In this document: positions 1 to 8,527 of the stretch, one piece after another
Numbering within the stretch: position 1 is the stretch's first letter
Layout: every line of letters starts with the position of its first letter
Source of the DNA: JANXQE01 sp035651635
GTDB lineage: Bacteria > Verrucomicrobiota > Verrucomicrobiia > Limisphaerales > UBA8199
Length of the DNA stretch: 64,000 bases
Direction of reading: 5' to 3'
Assembly: GCA_035651635.1 (NCBI GenBank)
Contig: DASRFK010000217.1
Location: forward strand, 39,785 to 103,784
Translations under genes and position numbers: made by a program
The notes under the pieces: model-generated
Told to the model about the DNA's origin: nothing
Database searches by the model: none
Seen by the model: only the letters and a program-made list of their open reading frames with translations

Positions 1-107
1 TCCAATCGCTCGGCAATGCGCAGTTTGTCCAACGCGGAGAAGTTAATGCCTTCTCCCTGGCTGCCATCGCGCAGGGTCGTATCGTACAGCTCGATCTCGG
101 GTTTCAT
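1..107 (-). CDS. cimA: Citramalate synthase / isopropylmalate-synthase family, N-terminal fragment
   Basis: Only the first 35 codons lie in the window; the gene runs off the left edge. Read from the ATG at 107 the protein begins MKPEIELYDTTLRDGSQGEG, and the DTTLRDG(S/T)Q motif is the signature of the DRE-TIM metallolyase family (2-isopropylmalate, homocitrate and citramalate synthases). The QGEG and DKLRIAE continuation fits the citramalate synthase (CimA, EC 2.3.3.21 or LeuA-like) branch better than LeuA, whose motif is normally followed by PG. Citramalate synthase condenses acetyl-CoA with pyruvate for isoleucine synthesis. No strong ribosome binding site is seen before the ATG. The family is secure; the exact substrate is inferred from a short stretch. 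Confidence 0.8.
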   Translation of the reverse strand, partial: MKPEIELYDTTLRDGSQGEGINFSALDKLRIAERL

Positions 108-210
108 TCGAAATGCCGCCAAAGGCGAGAGGCCATATTTACGAAAACCGACCCTCGTTGCAAAGACCAAATGGGGCGCGAAACCGTTGCGCCGCACGGA
201 GGCGTGTTAA

Positions 211-267
211 AATCCGAAATCCGAAGGCCGAAGCCAGAAGGAAATCCGAAAGCCAAAGTCCGAACAG
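211..267. repeat. Short CCGAA-rich intergenic tandem repeat
   Basis: Iterations of a roughly 10-11 base unit containing ATCCGAA / GGCCGAAG between the citramalate synthase start and the FHA gene. A shorter copy of the same string lies between atpA and atpG (36290-36312). It has no coding potential that makes sense and is one of several repeat families in this genome. Confidence 0.6.
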
Positions 268-364
268 GAGGAAACGTGGATTGCCGCTTGATTCGGATTT
301 CGGGTTTGGATCTGCGGCCTGCGGCTGAAGCCGACATCTCAGACCCAGGCTCATCCGACGCCCG

Positions 365-967
365 CTACTCGTCGCCTTTACCGGTGCGGATGAATGGTAG
401 TTTGACGGTGCGCTGCAAGAAGCCGAGGAAAGTCTTCTTCTTCTTCTTTTCTCCACCGATGGGTTCGACGGCGTGGCTGCAGAGCGGGCAAAGCCGGAGC
501 AATTTGCCGCCGCGGCGACGGAGCCGGTGAACGCATTCTTCGCACATCACCTCGCGGCAGTGCGTGCACTGATAGGCGGCATTGGCCCGTTTGTGACGCG
601 GACAGACGAGAGAGCCGTCGGTAAGGACGATCGGTGGGGCGGGCTTGGGCAGCTCGAACTTCGGAATGGCGATGGTAACGTCAGTGCTTTCAACCAGGAG
701 GTCAACGTCGCCGAGCCGCAGGATTTGTCCGGCGGCCAGAGTAGCCTCCATGACTGGTTCTCCGTTGATATAGGTGCCATTGGTCGAACCGCAGTCACGG
801 ACAATAACCTCGCCATTGCTGAGAGCGATTTCGCAGTGCTTGGAGGAAATGGTGGCGTGCTCGATGATGAAATCGTTTCCGGGACTACGGCCAAAACGAT
901 TAACTCCCAGGTTAAGGTTGATAACCTGGTTATTGAACCCTGGCGACTGAATCAATAGTTTGGCCAT
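365..967 (-). CDS. FHA domain protein with C-terminal zinc-binding cluster
   Basis: 200 residues. Residues about 20-95 form a forkhead-associated domain: FGRSPGNDF, then ISSKHCEI and CGSTNGTYING carry the conserved Arg, Ser-x-x-His and Asn-Gly positions that bind phosphothreonine. Residues about 122-166 hold a His/Cys-rich cluster (CPRH, CTHC, CEEC, CPLC) like a B-box or LIM-type zinc finger, followed by a lysine run (GEKKKKKTF) and a basic tail. FHA domains read Ser/Thr kinase signals; the zinc cluster suggests a second protein or membrane contact. No kinase or phosphatase gene is nearby. There is no signal peptide or membrane segment, so it should be cytoplasmic. The start ATG at 967 is the only sensible one. 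Confidence 0.88.
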   Translation of the reverse strand: MAKLLIQSPGFNNQVINLNLGVNRFGRSPGNDFIIEHATISSKHCEIALSNGEVIVRDCGSTNGTYINGEPVMEATLAAGQILRLGDVDLLVESTDVTIAIPKFELPKPAPPIVLTDGSLVCPRHKRANAAYQCTHCREVMCEECVHRLRRRGGKLLRLCPLCSHAVEPIGGEKKKKKTFLGFLQRTVKLPFIRTGKGDE

Positions 968-1516
968 GTAACCCCTGACTGCGAAGTAGTTTCTACCAAA
1001 AAGTCATCGCCTGTGTCGATAGAAATTGTTTATGGATTATTACGGAATCCAGCGCTCGGGCGGAGGCCGAACAGTGCGGCGGAACGCGGTTCCGGCAGGG
1101 AAATTTCCTAGTCATTTTGCGTAGGAATCATTTGGAGCGCTAGAACGTGATATTCGGGAAAGAATGTTTTCCAACGGAGATTCGGTGCTAGACAAAAAGA
1201 GTTGCCGGGCGCGCCCTGAAGGCAGGAAACGCATGGCCGCAGGCCCTGACCTACAGCAGCTTTACGACGGCGGAGTTACTGGCAAAAGCATCACCCAAGG
1301 CGACTTGGTATGGGGCCAGTCGCCTCGATAGAAGATGCAGCGGTGGTTTGTTGCCGCGGGCAACTGATGCCCGCGCGCCGGCTGCCGCATAAATGCGGCA
1401 TAAATGCGGCCGCCCCTGGAAGTGTGTGCGAGCTGCGGAGGAGGTCACGGTCCGCGGCCGATGCTCTTAAGGGGCACCGAAAGCTTGCAGCGAATAATCG
1501 GCCTTCCCGCTGAGGT
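968..1516. other. Intergenic region with two palindromic repeats
   Basis: No convincing gene. It holds a hairpin at 1351-1380 (TTGCCGCGGGCAACTGATGC and onward; second copy at 60088-60116) directly followed at 1381-1410 by GCTGCCGCATAAATGCGGC-type palindromes (other copies at 23064 and 57178). The short open frames here are in low-quality repeat sequence. Promoters for the FHA gene presumably lie near 980-1050 but I could not define one. Confidence 0.6.
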
Positions 1517-3553
1517 TCACTCCTGGCTTTGCGGCGTGGCAACGTCGGACTGTTCCGGCATCCACACCTGCATTGGACAGGATCCGCGATTGGCGTTTGC
1601 GTAATAAGGTACCGCGGTTACCTGGAACGGCGTGGCCACGATGTTCTTTGCTGCCGTTCTGAATACGGCCGTCGCCGTCGCGGTAAGAACGGTCACTCCG
1701 CCCAGGAGATTGCGTTCGTATTTGGCCGTGAATTCTGTTCCCGGAGGAAGGACAAGGTTTTGAACGGCTGCGCCGTTGTCGGCACCTTCGAAGCAGTAAA
1801 CCATCGGACCGCGCATCAGAGCGACGCGGCCCCGGGCGGCCTCGACCTGGAAATTGGCGGTGACGCGTTGCACCGGCATGTCCAGGTGCAACTGCACCGT
1901 GTCCCCGGCTCTCCATCGGCGATGCACAGTGACATAGCCACGAACGATAGCAGCCTCCTCGACCGGCTTTCCGTTCACGCTCAAGCGCACCGCACCGCGG
2001 GTTGGGCGGTTTTCCGGGTGATAAAGCTCTTCGGGATAAGAGGGTCCCTGACACCAACCCGGAACGCGGATGCGCACGTCGAACTCGCTCGGTTTGTCCG
2101 GTTCCACGCTGATTTTGACCTCGCCTTGCCAAGGGTAATCGGTCGCCTGTTTCAGCACGACTTTGCCGCCACCGAATTGGATTTGCGCTTCGCTGCCGAC
2201 GAATAAGTTTACGTAAATGCCCGAGTTGTCCTGGGCGTAAATGTAGCCGGGCATCGCCCCCATCAACTTCAGGAACATGGGCGGACAACAGGGACAACCG
2301 TTCCAAGCCCAGCGCGCGTTACCGTGCGGCGCCTCCAGCGGATTGACATAGGTGTAGGAGTCGCCCGCCAGGGACACGCCGGCCAGGGCGCCGTTGTAAA
2401 GTTCGCGTTCGAGCGCATCCGCGTAACGCGCGTCGCCGGCGAGCAGATCCAGGTTTTGATCAAAAAAAGCGGCGGCAACCGCTCCGCAGGTCTCCAGGTA
2501 GCCGTTGTTGGGGAGGAAATAATCTTTGCCAAAAGCTTCGCCGGCGGCAGTGGCGCCGATCCCACCGGTGACGTACATTTTCTTGCCACACATATTTCCC
2601 CACAAACGGAGAGCGGCCTGGCGATAATCGTCGCGGCCATTGATGCCGGCGAGCGCGGTAACGCCGCTGCACAGCAGGGCCGCCCGGACCGCATGGCCTT
2701 CGATGGTTGTTTGTTCGAAAACCGGTTCGTGATCCTGATTGTACGAACCATACGATAGTTGATCCTTGCGCGGATGCCCCCGCGCTTCCACCCAGTACTG
2801 AGCCAAGGCCAGGTAGCGGCTTTCATCAACGGGCACGGCCAGATCGCGCTTCAGCCCCGGATGTTCGCGAAAGAACAGGTATAGATTCGCGAATGCCTCC
2901 TCGACGATCGCGTGATTAGGAACCAATTCGTATTTCGGCGCCGGCCCGATCTGATAGCAGGTATAATTCGCCAGCTTGACCGCCACGTTCAGCAAATTGT
3001 TTTTACCCGTGGCCTGGCAGTAATGCACGGCCGCCTCGCACAGCGCGCCGACGTTGTACATTTCGTGCTGATAACCGTCGTTACCACCGTTCAGGCCCCA
3101 GCGTTGGTTGGGATGCTGCAGTTCGGTCCAGGTGTTGAGATACCCATTTGTATCCCTGGTTTGGGCCGCGGCGATGCGGGCGATATATGCGTCTATCCGG
3201 CTTTCCAATACTGGATCGGGCCGGGCGGCCAGAAAATCCGCCGAACCGCGGATCATCTCATAAATCAGGCCGTCATACCAGGGCGGTCCAGCGTGACCAT
3301 CCGACTTCCCGTCACGAACCCGATCGAAATTATTCAGCGCGCCACCGCGGTCGTTCTCGAACTTCGTAAAGCAATCCGGGATGGTAACCGCCTGCCAGAC
3401 GGCGCGCTTGGGTGACCAAAAAGAGTCTTTGATCTTCACCGCTTGGATCGGGACAGGCCTGAGTTGATTCGCCGCTTGCGCGACTGTTGTAATAATGCCC
3501 GCTTCGAGACAACTGGTGACTCCCAAAATGAACGCGACGGAGGAGACTTTCAT
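1517..3553 (-). CDS. Secreted GH127-family glycosidase (beta-L-arabinofuranosidase type)
   Basis: 678 residues from the ATG at 3553; upstream frame is open to 3829 but a signal peptide (MKVSSVAFILGVTSCLEAGI, cleavage near AQA) begins only at 3553. Family marks: (I)KDSFWSPK at the start of the mature protein, a YLETCG motif near residue 350, and CPCCPP near residue 419-424. In GH127 enzymes such as Bifidobacterium HypBA1 one Glu and three Cys from these two motifs hold a zinc ion and one Cys acts as nucleophile; the Glu and all Cys positions are present here. Members remove beta-L-arabinofuranose from plant glycoproteins and pectin side chains, though relatives act on other sugars. It stands alone, divergent from the PilB-like gene, so the substrate is not set by context. 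Confidence 0.88.
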   Translation of the reverse strand: MKVSSVAFILGVTSCLEAGIITTVAQAANQLRPVPIQAVKIKDSFWSPKRAVWQAVTIPDCFTKFENDRGGALNNFDRVRDGKSDGHAGPPWYDGLIYEMIRGSADFLAARPDPVLESRIDAYIARIAAAQTRDTNGYLNTWTELQHPNQRWGLNGGNDGYQHEMYNVGALCEAAVHYCQATGKNNLLNVAVKLANYTCYQIGPAPKYELVPNHAIVEEAFANLYLFFREHPGLKRDLAVPVDESRYLALAQYWVEARGHPRKDQLSYGSYNQDHEPVFEQTTIEGHAVRAALLCSGVTALAGINGRDDYRQAALRLWGNMCGKKMYVTGGIGATAAGEAFGKDYFLPNNGYLETCGAVAAAFFDQNLDLLAGDARYADALERELYNGALAGVSLAGDSYTYVNPLEAPHGNARWAWNGCPCCPPMFLKLMGAMPGYIYAQDNSGIYVNLFVGSEAQIQFGGGKVVLKQATDYPWQGEVKISVEPDKPSEFDVRIRVPGWCQGPSYPEELYHPENRPTRGAVRLSVNGKPVEEAAIVRGYVTVHRRWRAGDTVQLHLDMPVQRVTANFQVEAARGRVALMRGPMVYCFEGADNGAAVQNLVLPPGTEFTAKYERNLLGGVTVLTATATAVFRTAAKNIVATPFQVTAVPYYANANRGSCPMQVWMPEQSDVATPQSQE

Positions 3554-3972
3554 GCCGGAGGGAATGATTACGGACCCGGGCGGCGCCTGCAAGGTTTTGG
3601 GTGGGCCCCACCCATTCTGAGTGCAGAATGGGGAAGACCGAGACTCCTGCAACCCCGCGAACAATTGTCCCTTGAGCTCTGTGCGGCCGCCGGAGCAGCT
3701 TCGGCTATTCGCGTTCATTCGCGTCCATTGGCGGTTCACCACTCTTCCTGCCATTGCCCTGCCCTCTCCGGCCGCCGGCGGTTTCAACCAAGAGGAACGT
3801 TCGTCCCGGGTGCGAGCTATGCCTTGCACAGGCCTGGCCGCTTCCTACGCTCAGCAGACAGGAAGGTCTGAGCTCCGTCGTAACAGCGGAGAATTTGCTT
3901 CCGATTTGGACAAGCGTGGCTCATGCTGGAGCGAGATCCCGGCCAGGCCGAGCAACAAGGTCTGTTTACCAA
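3554..3972. other. Divergent intergenic region with decamer repeat
   Basis: Space between the GH127 gene and the PilB-like gene, where both promoters should lie. It contains a three-unit repeat of about ten bases at 3709-3738 (TTCGCGTTCA, TTCGCGTCCA, TTGGCGGTTC). Open frames crossing the region in both directions lack family features and are read-through. A hairpin-like string CAGACAGGAAGGTCTG lies near 3857-3872. Confidence 0.55.
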
Positions 3973-5190
3973 ATGAGTTACACCATACAGTATCTGCAGT
4001 CTGAGATGGCTGCACAGGGAATCGAGGTCAGCGTGTTAGTCAACTGCCTCGTCCAGGATGCCACCAATCTCAAGGCAAGCGACTTGCATATCGAGCCATG
4101 GGAGAACTCGATTGCGGTGCGGGCGCGCGTAAACGGAGTGCTGATCGAGGTGGCGCATTTGCCGTTGGACTTGCTCGATAAGATCTCGATGCGCTTCAAG
4201 GTGATGGCGAACCTGGTCACTTACCAGGCCGGGATGCCGCAGGACGGCACAGCCGTGGGCGGCGCGGAACTGGACGGCGTGCAACTGCGCATCTCGATTT
4301 TTCCGACCACTCGGGGGGAAAAGATTGTCGTTCGGCTTTTCGATCCACGTGACCGGCGCTTCGAGCTGGCGACGCTCGGGTTTGAAGACTCAACGCAGCA
4401 AGGACTGTTGCGGGCACTGAAACGCACCAGCGGATTGCTGCTCTTTACCGGTCCGACGGGTTCGGGCAAAACGAGCACGATGTATTCGGCGCTGTGCCAC
4501 ATCATGCAGCGCGAAGGCACCAGCATCAGCATCAGCACCGTCGAAGACCCGGTTGAGTTTAATCTGCCAATGGTCAGCCAGACCCAGATTAATCCCGCAC
4601 AGTCATTCACGTACGCCATGGCGCTGCGCAGCATTATGCGGCAGGACCCGGAAGTGATCATGGTCGGCGAAATCCGGGATGCCGAGACCGCGGCGATTGC
4701 GGTGCAAGCGGGTTTGACCGGGCACCTGGTCATCAGCACCATTCATTCGGGCGTATCGGCGGGAGCGTTCACCCGGTTAATCAACATGGAAATTGAGCCG
4801 TTCATGCTGGCTTCGAGCGTGATTGCGGTTATGGGCCTGCGCCTGGTCCGCAGTATTTGCCCTCAGTGCTCGCAACCGTACGAACCGCCGCCGAGCCACC
4901 TCAAATTGGTCCCGGAAGAGCTTATTCCCGAGGCCCAGTTCCGGCGCGGCATTGGCTGCGACCAATGCGCACAGACGGGGTACTCCGGCCGTCTGCCGGT
5001 AAGTGAACTCCTGCTGGCCAACGAACCTTTCCGTGAAGCAGTCCTCAAAAAAGTACCCACGTCGGCCCTGGAGGAGATTGCGATTCAGAATGGGATGCGC
5101 ACGCTATGGCAAAATGGCTTGCGCCGAGCTCTGTCCGGTCAGACGACGCTGGACGAGACCCTGCGTGTACTGGCCGCAGATATGATGTAA
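3973..5190 (+). CDS. PilB/GspE-type secretion ATPase lacking the N-terminal MshEN domain
   Basis: 405 residues from the ATG at 3973. It shows the hexameric secretion-ATPase core: ASDLHIEP (about residue 35-42), Walker A GPTGSGKTS at 160-168, Asp box STVEDPVEF, Walker B VIMVGEIRD at 228-236, His box TGHLVISTIHSG, and a tetracysteine zinc knuckle (CPQC at 296-299, CDQC at 329-332) typical of PilB/GspE and absent from PilT. It powers assembly of type IV pili or type II pseudopili at the inner membrane. The usual 150-residue N-terminal MshEN module is missing, so this is a short form. The frame is open upstream to 3754 but that stretch resembles nothing. A pilT gene on the opposite strand lies 1 kb away. 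Convergent with the 5515-6138 gene. Confidence 0.88.
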   Translation: MSYTIQYLQSEMAAQGIEVSVLVNCLVQDATNLKASDLHIEPWENSIAVRARVNGVLIEVAHLPLDLLDKISMRFKVMANLVTYQAGMPQDGTAVGGAELDGVQLRISIFPTTRGEKIVVRLFDPRDRRFELATLGFEDSTQQGLLRALKRTSGLLLFTGPTGSGKTSTMYSALCHIMQREGTSISISTVEDPVEFNLPMVSQTQINPAQSFTYAMALRSIMRQDPEVIMVGEIRDAETAAIAVQAGLTGHLVISTIHSGVSAGAFTRLINMEIEPFMLASSVIAVMGLRLVRSICPQCSQPYEPPPSHLKLVPEELIPEAQFRRGIGCDQCAQTGYSGRLPVSELLLANEPFREAVLKKVPTSALEEIAIQNGMRTLWQNGLRRALSGQTTLDETLRVLAADMM

Positions 5191-5211
5191 GCAATGCCTC
5201 CCCTCCCCCTG

Positions 5212-5243
5212 CCTGTCCTCCCCAGGAGGTCCAGGAGGACAGG
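5212..5243. terminator. Hairpin after the PilB-like gene
   Basis: Perfect 10-base arms CCTGTCCTCC (5212-5221) and GGAGGACAGG (5234-5243) around a 12-base loop, 22 bases after the stop codon. No T-run follows, so it may act as an mRNA 3' end stabiliser or weak terminator rather than a classic intrinsic terminator. Confidence 0.4.
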
Positions 5244-5278
5244 GAGAAGCCTGCGGGGCTGGATTATAAAGCCGTTGC

Positions 5279-5486
5279 TGTGACACGACCAAGGCAAACG
5301 CATCTAAATCCCTTGAAAAGCAGGGACATCGCGCTGCGATGTCCCCGCGTGTGTTTCGTTAGCGGGCGGAACGAATGCGAGAGGAGTACGGTCACATCCA
5401 ACGCTGCGCCGCTGAACGCGGCGCGGACGGCGCAGCGCGCCATCCCTACCGCCAGAATTAGATGCGTCTGCCCTGGTGTCACGACA
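5279..5486. repeat. Dispersed repeat bounded by inverted arms, copy 1 (MITE-like)
   Basis: A core (5325-5471) beginning with the palindrome GACATCGCGCTGCGATGTC is repeated with high similarity at 14297-14434. This copy is flanked by inverted arms: 5288-5307 pairs with 5458-5477 at 18 of 20 positions (ACCAAGGCAAACGCATCTAA and its near-complement). The arrangement resembles a miniature inverted-repeat element with no coding content. It fills almost all of the 324-base gap between the two convergent genes. Confidence 0.6.
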
Positions 5487-5514
5487 CAAGGGCGGGTTGT
5501 TGCGCCTTTCACGT

Positions 5515-6138
5515 TCATTCCTCGAAAAGCTTGATTCTCGAATTACCTGCCGGCGGAGTTTTCGGAGCAGCCTGTGGCACCTGGTACTTGGCCGGCTCCG
5601 GGGGGGGTTGTCGCGTCAGGCCGGAAATGGCCAAATTGACTTCCGGCTGACGGTGCATCGGAGGGATGATGCCGTGCCGTTCGGTGAGAATCCGATAGGC
5701 CTGGAGACAGTTTTGAATATTGTTATAGTTAAAGACCTCGCGCGCGAACCAACGCTCCAAAAGGGAGCCTGGCCGCACACTGCGCAAACCCAGCAACGCG
5801 GGATGAGGCAGCGTCGGGTGGCGAATGCCTTCCATGAAAACCAGCAACAAAGCGAGACGGTGATACCGACGGTGCTGGAGCCAGCGGATGGCTTGCACCC
5901 ATCGGTTCGGATCCGGTGGGACGGAGGTATCTGAATTCAAGGTCGAGGTAATGGGATCGCTCAATTTTTCACCCACTACGGGTGCCCAGAGGATTGCCAT
6001 CAGAACCGCACCGGCCAGCGAGTAGCCGAGCAGAAAAATCATATCACCGCCGGAGATGCCGGGAAGGCGAACTAAAGCTTTGGCCAGGGAGTAAGCGAAC
6101 AGAAATGTTACCGCGGTTCGAGCAAGGAATTTAATCAT
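5515..6138 (-). CDS. Conserved-looking membrane protein of unknown function, third gene of the pilT group
   Basis: 207 residues from the ATG at 6138, preceded by GAGG. Two hydrophobic segments near residues 4-22 and 30-52 give a helical hairpin in the membrane; the remaining 150 residues are soluble, with a basic central part and a proline-rich tail (QPPPEPAKYQVPQAAPK). No family was recognised. It begins 10 bases after the pilT stop codon, so it is very likely co-transcribed and could be a pilus-associated or DNA-uptake accessory protein. That role is inference from position only. The frame is open further upstream but overlaps pilT. Confidence 0.65.
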   Translation of the reverse strand: MIKFLARTAVTFLFAYSLAKALVRLPGISGGDMIFLLGYSLAGAVLMAILWAPVVGEKLSDPITSTLNSDTSVPPDPNRWVQAIRWLQHRRYHRLALLLVFMEGIRHPTLPHPALLGLRSVRPGSLLERWFAREVFNYNNIQNCLQAYRILTERHGIIPPMHRQPEVNLAISGLTRQPPPEPAKYQVPQAAPKTPPAGNSRIKLFEE

Positions 6139-6148
6139 ACGCCTCGCA

Positions 6149-7267
6149 TCAGCGGCGTTCCGGCAAGAGAATTCCCTGACTGGATTGATACCCGGCCAAA
6201 AGCATCTCCAGGCGGTGTGAATTGACGGCGTAATTCTTGGCCGTATCCTCAGAAACAATGCCGCGCAGCATCAGCTCGATCAGATATTGATCGAACGAAT
6301 GCATTCCCTGATTGGTGCACTGCTCGATGATTTCGGTCAGCCGATTCAGCTCGTTTTCTTCGATCGCCCGCTGGATGGTATGGTCGCGCTTGAGGATTTC
6401 GACGCAGGGGACGCGTTGGCCTGATACATCCGGGATCAATCGCTGGCAGGCGATCATATTCAAATTGCGCGCCAGCATGACGCTAATCCCGTGCTGTTCG
6501 CCGGCGGGATAGTACTCACGGATCCGCCCGATTGCCTGGCCCGCGGAGTCGGCGTGAAGCGTCGTAAATACAAGATGGCCGGTTTCAGCCGCCTGGACCG
6601 CGCTGAAGATGCTCGCGCGGTCCCGGATTTCTCCGACGAAAATGACGTTGGGATCCTGGCGCATGGCATTGCGGATGCCGTCGGCGAAACTCGCGGTATC
6701 GATCCCAACTTCGCGCTGTTCGAATTGCGACAACTCGTCTTCGAAGAGGTACTCGATCGGATCCTCAATCGTGATGATTCGGACGGCTTGCGTGGCATTA
6801 ATCTCCTGGATCAGGGCTCGAACCGTTGTGCTTTTACCCTGGCCGGTCGGGCCCGTCAGCAGCACCAATCCCCGGGGGATTTTAAGCACGTCCTTGAGGG
6901 TTTCCGGCAGGCGCAAATCTTTGAGACGGAACTTGTGCTTGGGGACAATGCGGAAGGAACAGGATTGGCAGCCTTGCTGTTTGCTGAAATTGGCACGCCA
7001 ACGCGTCTCACCCATTTGAATGCTCAAATCCACTTCGCGGTCCAACTCGATACGGCTGGAGGAAGCCAGTGAGAAGTTCTCGGCCAGGAGCCGGTGAATC
7101 TGCTCTTTGGAAAAGGGCGACAGTTCTTTTGGGTCCAGAATTTTTAACTGGCCATCGACTCGGTACCGAGCGGGTTTGTCCTCCTGCAAATGCAAGTCCG
7201 ACGCGCCCGCATCCTGTACCCAGCTCAGCAGCGCGTGGAGCTTAGTGCCTGGTCTAATCTGTTCCAT
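6149..7267 (-). CDS. pilT: Type IV pilus retraction ATPase PilT
   Basis: 372 residues, normal length for PilT (about 345-370). Order of motifs: ASDLHLQE at 22-29, Walker A GPTGQGKST at 139-147, ITIEDPIEYLF, Walker B VIFVGEIRD at 208-216, His box ETGHLVFTTLHAD. It lacks the tetracysteine knuckle of PilB, supporting a retraction rather than extension motor. PilT depolymerises the pilus at the inner membrane, driving twitching and DNA uptake. Its first 14 bases overlap the end of the nuclease-fold gene upstream, and a membrane protein follows after 10 bases, so three genes form one transcription unit. No pilin or PilC/PilQ gene is in the window. Confidence 0.92.
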   Translation of the reverse strand: MEQIRPGTKLHALLSWVQDAGASDLHLQEDKPARYRVDGQLKILDPKELSPFSKEQIHRLLAENFSLASSSRIELDREVDLSIQMGETRWRANFSKQQGCQSCSFRIVPKHKFRLKDLRLPETLKDVLKIPRGLVLLTGPTGQGKSTTVRALIQEINATQAVRIITIEDPIEYLFEDELSQFEQREVGIDTASFADGIRNAMRQDPNVIFVGEIRDRASIFSAVQAAETGHLVFTTLHADSAGQAIGRIREYYPAGEQHGISVMLARNLNMIACQRLIPDVSGQRVPCVEILKRDHTIQRAIEENELNRLTEIIEQCTNQGMHSFDQYLIELMLRGIVSEDTAKNYAVNSHRLEMLLAGYQSSQGILLPERR

Positions 7268-7889
7268 AACGGCCGTACACGGCGGTACGTTGGCGAATTC
7301 GGTATTCGACAGGCCTCACATAGTTCGTCAGCGTCCAAATGCCCAAATGCCGCCGGCGCGCCTGGAGCTCGGCATTTTGAATTTCATGCCAGCGCCTGGC
7401 CGGAATGGCGGAAGAAGTCTCAGGCGCGGCTTCGGCAAGGCCTTCCCCCACGAGCTGGGCATTGATGAGCGTTCCGTCCAGGGTCAAGAGCACTAAGGGA
7501 TGTTTTTCCGGATCGGGTTCCACAATGGCCATCTGCACCGCTTTGCCTTTTACCAATTCAGCCAGGCGCTCTTTACTTTCTTTCGCGAGCGGTTGGTCCT
7601 TGTGAACGTGGTCGGGAGAAAACTCAGGAGCATCAACCCCCGCCAACCGAATAACGACTTTGTGGCTGTTCTCCGTGTCGATGGTCATTCGGTCTCCTTT
7701 CGAAACCTGCAGCACGACCGCGGTCCCAGTCCAGGCGTACTTCTTTTCACCGTTGACTGATTCGTGAATTTCCTGCGCTTTTTGGACCAAACTCCGGCGC
7801 CGATCCGGATTGCCGATAAAGTAATACAAAACCAACGCAATGAGCAGGATAACTGGTATCAAGAGCAGTTTTCGCAGCAGCTTGAACAT
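7254..7889 (-). CDS. Membrane-anchored staphylococcal-nuclease-fold (TNase) protein
   Basis: 211 residues. An N-terminal hydrophobic helix (residues 8-25) anchors it in the inner membrane with the domain outside. Residues about 52-188 match the SNase/TNase fold: GDRMTI, VVIRLAGVDAPE, LVKGKAVQM, DGTLINAQLVGEGLAEA and ARRRHLGIW. Compared with S. aureus nuclease, Asp21 (D66), Arg35 (R81), Asp40 (D86) and Glu43 (E89) are kept, but the position of catalytic Arg87 appears to be His130 and Asp19 is Lys. Activity may therefore be weak or altered. The gene overlaps pilT by 14 bases, which ties it to the pilus motor. A role in cutting incoming DNA is possible; the missing Arg argues for caution. Confidence 0.85.
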   Translation of the reverse strand: MFKLLRKLLLIPVILLIALVLYYFIGNPDRRRSLVQKAQEIHESVNGEKKYAWTGTAVVLQVSKGDRMTIDTENSHKVVIRLAGVDAPEFSPDHVHKDQPLAKESKERLAELVKGKAVQMAIVEPDPEKHPLVLLTLDGTLINAQLVGEGLAEAAPETSSAIPARRWHEIQNAELQARRRHLGIWTLTNYVRPVEYRIRQRTAVYGRYGTD

Positions 7890-8129
7890 GGTATCCTCCG
7901 AGGGGTCGCGCTGTGGGTTCAGTCCCCCTCTGCTTTATTTTGGCGTTCCTCTGGCGAACCCATGTTTCGAATGCTACCCAAGAAATTTGGAATTGTCGAG
8001 ATGAATAGGGCCGACGAGCCAACGGGCGCAATCGAGCGGCGCAAGTACCGGGTTAAAGGCGGCGCAACTCGACTAAACATTATGCCGCGGCGGAATTCGT
8101 GCTATGTTGCGAAAAAGAAGGGATTGTTT

Positions 8130-8459
8130 ATGCCTGCATTAGCAGAAAAGGACTGTGTACCGTGCAAAGGCGAAGTGCCTGCGCTCAAAGGTGCGGATTT
8201 GAGCCGATTAAAACACGAACTCAAGCCCGAGTGGCAAATCGTCCAGGAACACCATCTGGAGCGCGAATTTAAGTTCAAGAATTTTGTTGAGGCGCTCGCC
8301 TTCACCAATAAAGTCGGCGAGTTAGCCGAACAGCAGGGACATCATCCGGACATTTATCTGACTTGGGGCAAGGTGAAGGTGACGATCTGGACACACAAGA
8401 TTGATGGCCTGACCGAAAGCGACTTCGTGCTGGCAGCCAAGATCGATCGGCTGACTTAA
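8130..8459 (+). CDS. phhB: Pterin-4a-carbinolamine dehydratase
   Basis: 109 residues from the ATG at 8130, the usual length of the family. The active-site stretch EQQGHHPDIYLTWGKVKV contains the paired His-His-Pro, and the TH(K)IDGLTESDFVLAAKID tail matches the family end motif. The enzyme dehydrates 4a-hydroxytetrahydrobiopterin to recycle the cofactor of aromatic amino acid hydroxylases; in bacteria without such hydroxylases it may serve molybdopterin or folate metabolism. No phenylalanine hydroxylase is nearby. The upstream in-frame extension to 7764 crosses the divergent promoter region and is not coding. Confidence 0.92.
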   Translation: MPALAEKDCVPCKGEVPALKGADLSRLKHELKPEWQIVQEHHLEREFKFKNFVEALAFTNKVGELAEQQGHHPDIYLTWGKVKVTIWTHKIDGLTESDFVLAAKIDRLT

Positions 8460-8527
8460 ACACAAGTTTGGGTCCCGCTTTTCAAAACCCCAGATGCTGC
8501 GGGTACCTAAGAGCGCGTTTTGGAAAC

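Noticed and set aside
1467..2306. 279-codon minus-strand frame overlapping the GH127 gene in another frame
   Set aside because: Arg/Gly/Ser-rich shadow; GH127 motifs are all in the main frame.
7254..7889. Calling the SNase-fold protein a proven thermonuclease
   Set aside because: The Arg87-equivalent position appears to be His, so only the fold is claimed.
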